Shown piece after piece: positions 58,798-64,000 of a stretch of 64,000 bases of DNA. The translations under genes and the position numbers were made by a program. Within the stretch, counting starts at the first letter, position 1; each line of letters starts with the position of its first letter. The notes below the pieces were generated by a model that was not told the origin of the DNA, did not search any database, and worked only from the letters and a program-made list of their open reading frames with translations. This DNA comes from Leifsonia sp. ku-ls (lineage in GTDB: Bacteria > Actinomycetota > Actinomycetes > Actinomycetales > Microbacteriaceae), in the NCBI GenBank assembly GCA_003367665.1, contig QKXI01000008.1, positions 124,001-188,000 on the forward strand, written 5' to 3'.

Positions 58798-59796
58798 ATG
58801 AAGAAGCTCATCAACGACGTGCCCGACGTCGTGACCGAGTCCCTCGCGGGGTTCGGCCGGGCTCACGCCGACATCGTCCGGGTGTCGCAGGATCCGAAGT
58901 TCGTCTCACGCGCCGACGGCCCCGTCCAGGGCAAGGTCGGACTGGTCAGCGGTGGCGGCAGCGGCCACGAGCCCCTCCACGCCGGCTTCGTCGGCAAGGG
59001 GATGCTCGACGCCGCGGTGCCCGGCGAGGTGTTCACCTCTCCCACACCCATGCCGATCGTCGAGGCCACCAAGGCCGCGGACGGCGGCGCCGGCGTGCTC
59101 CACATCGTCAAGAACTACACGGGAGACGTGCTCAACTTCGAGACGGCGGCCGACCTGGTCGGCGCCGAGGGCATCACCGTGCGGTCCGTCGTCGTGAACG
59201 ACGACGTCGCCGTGCAGGACTCGCTGTACACCGCCGGCCGCCGCGGCGTCGCGGGGACGGTGCTGGTCGAGAAGATCGCGGGCGCGGCCGCCGACCGCGG
59301 CGACGACCTCGACGCCGTCACGGCGATCGCGGAGCGCGTCAACGCCAACGTGCGCTCGATCGGCCTCGCGCTGACCGACGGGACCGTGCCGCACGCGGGC
59401 GAGCCCGGGTTCGTGCTGCCGGAGGACGAGATCGAGTTCGGCGTCGGCATCCACGGCGAGCCCGGCCGCGAGCGCATCAAGCTCGAGCCGGCGGACCGCC
59501 TGGTGGACCGGATGATGGACGCGATCCTCTCCGACCTGTCCTTCGAGGGCTCCCCGGTGCTGCTGTTCGTCAACGGCATGGGCGGGACGCCGCTGTCGGA
59601 GCTCTACATCCTGTTCCGTCGCGCCGCCGAGATCCTCGACGAGCGGGGGATCGAGCTCGGCCGGTCACTGGTGGGCAACTACGTCACCTCGCTGGAGATG
59701 CAGGGCGCCTCGATCACCGTGCTCAAGCTGGACGACGAGTTCACGCAGCTGTGGGACGCGCCGGTGCACACCGCCGCCCTGCGCTGGGGTCTCTGA
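58798..59796 (+). CDS. dhaK: Dihydroxyacetone kinase, DhaK subunit
   Basis: 332-residue subunit that binds dihydroxyacetone covalently through a histidine, here His219 in GIHGEPG (E. coli His218). The [16 protein letters not shown] motif lies near residues 51-66. ATG at 58798 follows GGAAGG. First gene of dhaK-dhaL-dhaM, which phosphorylates dihydroxyacetone using PEP through the PTS and not ATP. Confidence 0.95.
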   Translation: MKKLINDVPDVVTESLAGFGRAHADIVRVSQDPKFVSRADGPVQGKVGLVSGGGSGHEPLHAGFVGKGMLDAAVPGEVFTSPTPMPIVEATKAADGGAGVLHIVKNYTGDVLNFETAADLVGAEGITVRSVVVNDDVAVQDSLYTAGRRGVAGTVLVEKIAGAAADRGDDLDAVTAIAERVNANVRSIGLALTDGTVPHAGEPGFVLPEDEIEFGVGIHGEPGRERIKLEPADRLVDRMMDAILSDLSFEGSPVLLFVNGMGGTPLSELYILFRRAAEILDERGIELGRSLVGNYVTSLEMQGASITVLKLDDEFTQLWDAPVHTAALRWGL

Positions 59797-59828
59797 GAAG
59801 CCGGAACCGACAAGACAAGGAGGCGTCG

Positions 59829-60461
59829 ATGACGCTGGACACGAACTGGGTCACGGAGTGGATCGCCGCGGCCGCCGCATCCATCGGCGAGCACAAGCAG
59901 GAGCTGAACACGCTCGACCGCGAGATCGGCGACGGCGACCACGGCGAGAACATGGACCGCGGCCTGAAGGCGTCGGTCGCGGCACTGGAGAAGCTGCCGG
60001 ACGACGCCACGCCGAACGCCGCGCTGCGCTCGGTGGCCATGACCCTGATCTCGACGGTGGGAGGCGCGTCGGGCCCGCTGTACGGCACGGCGTTCCTCAA
60101 GGCGGCGGAGCCGGTGGGCGACGCCGACGCGATCGACGAGAAGACGCTCGTCGCGGCCCTGACGGCCGCGCGCGACGGCATCGTGTCCCGCGGGAAGGCC
60201 GAGCCGGGCGACAAGACGATGGTCGACGCCTGGACGCCGGCGGTGGACGCCGCCGCGGCGGCGCAGGAGTCGGGGGCCTCGGCCGCCGGCATCCTGGCCG
60301 CGGCGGCGGAGGCCGCCGAGAAGGGCGCGGCCGCCACCGAGCCGCTCGTGGCCCGCAAGGGCCGGGCGAGCTACCTCGGCGAGCGGTCAGCCGGACACCG
60401 CGACCCGGGGGCGCAGTCGACGGCGCTGCTGCTTCGCGCCGCGGCCGGAGTGGCCGGATGA
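59829..60461 (+). CDS. dhaL: Dihydroxyacetone kinase, ADP-binding DhaL subunit
   Basis: 210-residue helical-barrel subunit with tightly bound ADP that is rephosphorylated by DhaM and passes phosphate to dihydroxyacetone on DhaK. The magnesium-binding aspartates are Asp30, Asp35 and Asp37 (LDREIGDGDHGENM), and the late GAQSTALLL segment closes the site. A good AAGGAGG site precedes the ATG. The stop overlaps the dhaM start (ATGA). Confidence 0.95.
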   Translation: MTLDTNWVTEWIAAAAASIGEHKQELNTLDREIGDGDHGENMDRGLKASVAALEKLPDDATPNAALRSVAMTLISTVGGASGPLYGTAFLKAAEPVGDADAIDEKTLVAALTAARDGIVSRGKAEPGDKTMVDAWTPAVDAAAAAQESGASAAGILAAAAEAAEKGAAATEPLVARKGRASYLGERSAGHRDPGAQSTALLLRAAAGVAG

Positions 60462-61168
60462 GCGAGAAGGTCGGCGTCGTCTTCGTCTCGCACAGCCCGC
60501 AGATCGCTCAGGGGATGGTGGCGCTCGCCGGTCAGATGGCCGGCTCGGTGTCGCTGGTGGCCGCGGGCGGCACCGACGACGACGGGATCGGCACCAGCTT
60601 CACGAAGGTGATGTCCGGCGTGTCGGAGGCCGACGGCGGGGCGGGCGTCGTGGTGATCAGCGACCTCGGCTCCGCGCTGCTCACGGCGGAGACCGTGCTC
60701 GACATGCTGGACGAGGACCAGCGCGCCCGCGTGCGCGTGGTCGACGTCCCGTTCGTCGAGGGCGGGGTCGCCGCCGCGGTGGCCGCGGAGTCGGGCGGGA
60801 GCCTGGACGACGTGGTCGCGGCCGCGGAAGGCGCCGTGGACGCGTGGGCCGGGAAGGGCGGCGCGTCCGAGCCGGCAGCCGCTGCGGCTCCGGCCGAGGC
60901 TCCCGCCGACGGTCCGTACGAGCGCGAGGTGCTCGTGCGCAACCCCGAGGGGCTGCACGCGCGCCCGGCGGCCGAGTTCGTCAAGCTCGCGAACACCTTC
61001 CCCGCGAAGGTGACGGTGAACGGCAAGGACGCGAAGAGCCTCCTCGGAATCATGTCCCTCGGCCTCACCGCCGGCTCCACCGCCCGCATCGCCACCGACA
61101 CCCCCGACGGCCGCCCCGCCGTCGACGCCCTGGCCGACCTCGTCGACACCGGCTTCGGCGAGCTCTGA
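60458..61168 (+). CDS. dhaM: DhaM phosphotransfer subunit fused to HPr
   Basis: 236-residue fusion. Residues 1-130 are the EIIA-Man-like DhaM domain with the phosphorylated His12 (FVSHSPQ). An Ala/Pro linker leads to an HPr domain (about 152-236) with its phosphorylated His167 in NPEGLHARPAA and a regulatory serine region AKSLLGIMSLG. Unlike E. coli DhaM there is no C-terminal enzyme I-like domain, so phosphate must come from a separate enzyme I. Whether the HPr part also serves other PTS sugars is unknown. Confidence 0.93.
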   Translation: MSEKVGVVFVSHSPQIAQGMVALAGQMAGSVSLVAAGGTDDDGIGTSFTKVMSGVSEADGGAGVVVISDLGSALLTAETVLDMLDEDQRARVRVVDVPFVEGGVAAAVAAESGGSLDDVVAAAEGAVDAWAGKGGASEPAAAAAPAEAPADGPYEREVLVRNPEGLHARPAAEFVKLANTFPAKVTVNGKDAKSLLGIMSLGLTAGSTARIATDTPDGRPAVDALADLVDTGFGEL

Positions 61169-61180
61169 CCCCCCCATCAA

Positions 61181-61237
61181 CGCTTCCTCGAAAAGTCCGG
61201 CCGATCCCGGCGTGTCGGCGGATTAATCGAGGAAGCG
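61181..61237. repeat. 57-bp hairpin element between dhaM and the GNAT gene
   Basis: Perfect 11-bp outer arms CGCTTCCTCGA (61181-61191) and TCGAGGAAGCG (61227-61237). Inside lies a second stem (TCCG-CCGA with TCGGCGGA, one bulged G) and a 10-nt loop. The right arm encodes the last codons of the GNAT protein (HRFLD). It may terminate both convergent genes. Confidence 0.75.
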
Positions 61238-61759
61238 ATGGTGAGGGGTGGGGGTGGCAGGGAGGGGGAGGGACATTTCGCGCTCTTGGGCGGTGCGGTC
61301 TAGGGGGTAGGGCTGGGTGCGGCCGGTGAAGACGAAGCCGCGGCGGAGGTAGGAGCGGATGGCCGGCTCGTTGCGCTCGTGCACGTCGAGCAGCAGCCGG
61401 TCGCCGCGGCCGCGCGCCCAGGCGATGACCGCGTCGAGCAGGGCATCCGTCATCCCGTGCTCGCGTCCGCGCCAGGCGGGCGTCACGTAGACGCCGACGA
61501 GGTACGGTTCCGCCGCGGCCGACGACTGGAAGCCGCCCATGCTGCCGAGCCAGCGTCCGTCGTCGGCGACCGCCGCGAACAGCCGGCTGGTCGACGACGT
61601 GTTCGCGGCGCGCCGCCGCCAGTGCTCGTCGGGATGCCTGCGCGCGTGCTCGAGCGTCTCCAGGAACGCGATCGGCGCGTCCTGCAGCATCTCGAACCGC
61701 AGCGCGCGGTACTGCTGCCAGTCGTCCTCGGTGCTGGCGCGGACGACCCAGCCGGCCAC
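61223..61759 (-). CDS. GNAT-family N-acetyltransferase
   Basis: 178-residue acetyltransferase with the GNAT core: VGVYVTPAWRGREHGMTDALLDAVIAWA (acetyl-CoA loop RGREHGM) and LLLDVHERNEPAIRSYLRRGFVFTGR. Substrate cannot be inferred. GTG at 61759 lies 2 nt from the stop of the upstream aminotransferase gene, so they are co-transcribed. The C-terminal codons are part of a palindromic element and may be a recent extension. Confidence 0.85.
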   Translation of the reverse strand: MAGWVVRASTEDDWQQYRALRFEMLQDAPIAFLETLEHARRHPDEHWRRRAANTSSTSRLFAAVADDGRWLGSMGGFQSSAAAEPYLVGVYVTPAWRGREHGMTDALLDAVIAWARGRGDRLLLDVHERNEPAIRSYLRRGFVFTGRTQPYPLDRTAQEREMSLPLPATPTPHHRFLD

Positions 61760-61761
61760 CG

Positions 61762-63060
61762 TCAGTCCCGGCCGGCGAGCAGCGTCTCGGCCTCGGCGAG
61801 GAGGATCGCCGTGCACAGCCCGTCGAGCGCGAGCTCCAGCTCCGACAGCGGCGGGAACGTCGGCGCGATGCGGATGTTGGCGTCGCGCGGGTCGTCGCCG
61901 TACGGGAACGTCGCACCCGCCGGGGTGACCGCGATCCCGGCCTCCTTCGCCAGCTGCACCGCGCGCTTGGCGCTGCCGTCGAGCACGTCCAGGCTGACGA
62001 AGTAGCCGCCCTTCGGCGCGTTCCAGGAGCCGGCGCCCCACGGCGCGAGCCGCTCGCGGAACGCCGCGTCGACCGCCGCGAACTTCGGCTCCAGGATGGC
62101 GCGGTGCTTCTCCATGTGCGCGGCGAGCCCGTCGGCGTCCTTCAGCAGCTGGGCGTGCCGGAGCTGGTTGAGCTTGTCCGGCCCGATGCTCTGCGCGGCC
62201 GAGTTGTGCTGGAACCAGGCGACGTTCGTCTCCGAGGCGCCGAAGAACGCGACGCCGGCGCCCGGGAAGGTGACCTTGGACGTGGACGCGAAGATCAGCG
62301 GACGGTCCGGGTTGCCCGCCTCGGCGGCCAGCGCCAGCACGTCGATCGGCGCCGGCCGGTCGTCGCTCAGGTGGTGCACCACGTACGCGTTGTCCCAGAA
62401 CAGGCGGAAGTCGGGGGCGGCGGGCAGCGAGACGAGCGCGCGCACCACCTCCTCGCTGTACACCGCGCCGGTCGGGTTGGAGTAGACCGGCACGCACCAC
62501 ATGCCCTTGATGCTGTCGTCGGCGGCGAGCAGCGAGGCGACGGCCTCCACGTCCGGGCCGTCCTCGTTCATCGGCACCGGGATCATCCGGATGCCGAACC
62601 GCTCCAGGATGGTGAAGTGCCGGTCGTAGCCCGGCACCGGCGCCAGGAAGCTGATCGACTGCCGCCCCCATGGCAGCTCGCCGCCCGGCACGCCGTGGAG
62701 CAGCGCCTGCGCGATCGTGTCGTGCATGATCGTGAGGCTCGAGTTGCCGAGCGCCAGCAGCTGCGCCACCGGGACCTGCAGCGCGTCGGCGAAGATCGCC
62801 CGCAGCTCCGGCAGCCCGTTCGGGCCGCCGTAGTTGCGGAGGTCGGTGCCGGCCGCGTCCCGGTACGCGCCGTCGGGCAGGTGGAGCAGGTCGTTCGAGA
62901 GGTCGAGCTGGTCGGCGGACGGCTTGCCGCGCGTGATGTCCAGCGACAGACCGGCGGCCTTCAGCGCGTCGTACGCCTGCGTGAAGGCGGCGTGCGCCTC
63001 GCGAAGGGCGGCGGTGTCGAGGTCGGCCAGGGGTGCGGGGGAGAGCGGTGCGGAGGTCAC
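61762..63060 (-). CDS. Aspartate aminotransferase, subgroup Ic (AspT / Rv3722c type)
   Basis: 432-residue PLP enzyme. The N-terminal DITRGKPSADQLDLSN and NYGGPNGLPELR segments are diagnostic of the Ic aspartate aminotransferases of actinobacteria (C. glutamicum AspT, M. tuberculosis Rv3722c). The PLP lysine lies near residue 262 in ASTSKVTFPGAG. It converts oxaloacetate and glutamate to aspartate. GTG at 63060 has TACGAT 7 nt upstream, fitting a leaderless start. Confidence 0.9.
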   Translation of the reverse strand: MTSAPLSPAPLADLDTAALREAHAAFTQAYDALKAAGLSLDITRGKPSADQLDLSNDLLHLPDGAYRDAAGTDLRNYGGPNGLPELRAIFADALQVPVAQLLALGNSSLTIMHDTIAQALLHGVPGGELPWGRQSISFLAPVPGYDRHFTILERFGIRMIPVPMNEDGPDVEAVASLLAADDSIKGMWCVPVYSNPTGAVYSEEVVRALVSLPAAPDFRLFWDNAYVVHHLSDDRPAPIDVLALAAEAGNPDRPLIFASTSKVTFPGAGVAFFGASETNVAWFQHNSAAQSIGPDKLNQLRHAQLLKDADGLAAHMEKHRAILEPKFAAVDAAFRERLAPWGAGSWNAPKGGYFVSLDVLDGSAKRAVQLAKEAGIAVTPAGATFPYGDDPRDANIRIAPTFPPLSELELALDGLCTAILLAEAETLLAGRD

Positions 63061-63067
63061 GGGAACG

Positions 63068-63073
63068 ATCGTA
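63068..63073 (-). promoter_or_regulatory. -10 box of the aminotransferase gene
   Basis: On the minus strand TACGAT ends 7 nt before the GTG at 63060. No ribosome binding site is visible. Confidence 0.45.
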
Positions 63074-63123
63074 GCGGCGCTGCCTGCGGCAACGCTCGGC
63101 TGACGTGTGCGAACATCCCGGAT

Positions 63124-63768
63124 GTGAGCGACGAAATGATCAGGATGCGCGGCCGGACCCGCGCGAAGATGGCGACCGCGATCGCCGGCGGCGTGATCGT
63201 CGGCGTGGTGGTCGGCCTCCTGAACGCCTGGCACTATGCGGTGATCGCGGGCTGGGGCGGCGCCTGCCTGGTGTACATCACCTGGGTCTGGGTCTCCGTG
63301 TGGCGGCTCGACGGCGCCCAGACGAGGCTGCACGCCACGATGGAGGACCCGGGACGCCGCACGCTCGACCTGGTGGTCATCCTGGCGTCCGCCGCCAGTG
63401 TCGCGGGCGTCGTCTACATCGTGGTCGACGCCAAGCACCTGAACGGCGGCGCGCAGGTCGGGGTCGCACTACTGGCCGTGGTGAGCGTCGCGCTGTCCTG
63501 GACCCTCGTGCACACCGTCTACACGCTGCGGTACGCGCGGCTCTACTACCGCCGCGGAGGCGGGGTCGACTTCAACCAGAAGGAGGACCCGCGCTACAGC
63601 GACTTCGCGTACCTGTCGTTCACACTCGGGATGACCTTCCAGGTGTCGGACACGGATGTGTCCAACTCCGACATCCGCCGGACGATCCTGCACCACACGA
63701 TGCTGTCGTACCTGTTCGGCACGGTCATCGTGGCCGCCACGGTGAACCTCGTCGCCGGACTCGGCTGA
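63124..63768 (+). CDS. DUF1345 membrane protein
   Basis: 214-residue protein with five hydrophobic segments and the conserved RYARLYY and FAYLSFTLGMTFQVSDTDVSN motif that defines DUF1345. Function unknown. GTG at 63124 gives the longest plausible protein; ATGs at 63136 and 63145 are alternatives, and none has a strong ribosome binding site. It is divergent from the aminotransferase gene and converges with folA. Confidence 0.85.
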   Translation: MSDEMIRMRGRTRAKMATAIAGGVIVGVVVGLLNAWHYAVIAGWGGACLVYITWVWVSVWRLDGAQTRLHATMEDPGRRTLDLVVILASAASVAGVVYIVVDAKHLNGGAQVGVALLAVVSVALSWTLVHTVYTLRYARLYYRRGGGVDFNQKEDPRYSDFAYLSFTLGMTFQVSDTDVSNSDIRRTILHHTMLSYLFGTVIVAATVNLVAGLG

Positions 63769-63771
63769 GAA

Positions 63772-64000
63772 TCACCGAAGGTAGGTCACGAAGCGGTACC
63801 GCATCCCGTTGGAGCCGGTCTGCCAGTCGCCGGCGTCGACGCTCGACCAGCCGTCGCCGGGCTCCGGCGCCCGCGTGTCGCCGTCGACGTCGAGGTCGAT
63901 CTCGGTGACCTCCAGCCGGTCGGCGATGGGCAGCGCCTGCCGGTACAGCTCCGCGCCGCCGGTGATCCACACCGTGTCCGCGTCGCCGGCCGCGGCCAGC
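63772..64000 (-). CDS. folA: Dihydrofolate reductase, C-terminal fragment at window edge
   Basis: About 76 residues of the C-terminal part: VWITGGAELYRQALP is the typical DHFR cofactor-binding segment, then VTEIDLDVDGDT and a final RYRFVTYLR. The enzyme reduces dihydrofolate to tetrahydrofolate. The N-terminal half is beyond the window end. In many relatives thyA lies beside it, which cannot be checked here. Confidence 0.88.
   Translation of the reverse strand, partial: LAAAGDADTVWITGGAELYRQALPIADRLEVTEIDLDVDGDTRAPEPGDGWSSVDAGDWQTGSNGMRYRFVTYLR

Overview
The window is very GC-rich chromosomal DNA from an actinomycete, most likely a Leifsonia-like member of the Microbacteriaceae. Evidence: GTG and TTG starts are frequent; the division cluster is of actinobacterial type, with MraZ, SepF, YggT and a Wag31-type DivIVA but no ftsA; a qcrCAB/ctaCDEF aa3-bc1 respiratory supercomplex is encoded; and MurE lacks the meso-diaminopimelate signature, as expected in a family whose walls use other diamino acids. 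Gene order follows the block known from Mycobacterium tuberculosis around Rv2145c-Rv2204c (wag31, sepF, ftsZ, mur genes, mraZ, Rv2169c, idsA2, Rv2175c, pknL, aroG, plsC, fadD15, trpD, ctaE, qcrCAB, ctaC, erpA-like), though rearranged. No prophage, insertion sequence, CRISPR array, rRNA or tRNA gene was seen. This is core chromosome, and no clearly new multi-gene system stands out.

Layout. 1-6.1 kb: 3' part of pyruvate carboxylase, a MinD/ParA-like ATPase, peptide deformylase and a sugar epimerase-like protein. 6.06-6.6 kb: a Phd/YefM-RelE toxin-antitoxin pair with a recognisable operator. 6.6-16.9 kb: acyl-CoA synthetase, ROK glucokinase, lysophosphatidate acyltransferase, DAHP synthase, a PASTA kinase of the PknL type, a LysM wall hydrolase-like protein, the Rv2175c-type DNA-binding protein, a polyprenyl diphosphate synthase and a DUF3040 membrane protein. 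17-37.9 kb: the division and cell wall cluster mraZ-rsmH-ftsL-ftsI-murE-murF-mraY-murD-(hemerythrin, opposite strand)-ftsW-murG-murC-ftsQ-ftsZ-yggS-sepF-yggT-divIVA-lspA-rluD. 37.9-48.5 kb: dnaE, flavin reductase, hisD, nrdR, pyrD, an RNase HI fusion, DUF3043, an M20 dipeptidase and an A-type Fe-S carrier. 48.6-57.6 kb: cytochrome oxidase ctaCDF on the plus strand, then GrpB-like and rRNA methyltransferase genes, then qcrB/qcrA/qcrC/ctaE on the minus strand. 57.7-64 kb: trpD, the PTS-dependent dihydroxyacetone kinase operon dhaKLM, a GNAT acetyltransferase, an aspartate aminotransferase, a DUF1345 membrane protein and the 3' end of dihydrofolate reductase.

Functionally the window joins lipid II synthesis (MurE, F, D, G, C and MraY), septum assembly (FtsZ, SepF, FtsQ, FtsL, FtsI, FtsW), polar growth (DivIVA) and wall-sensing phosphorylation (PASTA kinase and its putative target) with terminal respiration. 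The most interesting signals are small-scale: 10-bp-phased MraZ boxes with inverted upstream copies, many -10 hexamers placed 6-10 nt before start codons (leaderless mRNAs), a 12-codon leader ORF whose stop overlaps the murC start, a probable 1-nt frameshift in the hemerythrin gene inside the division cluster, and two palindromic elements between convergent genes. No stretch over 300 bases lacks a gene.
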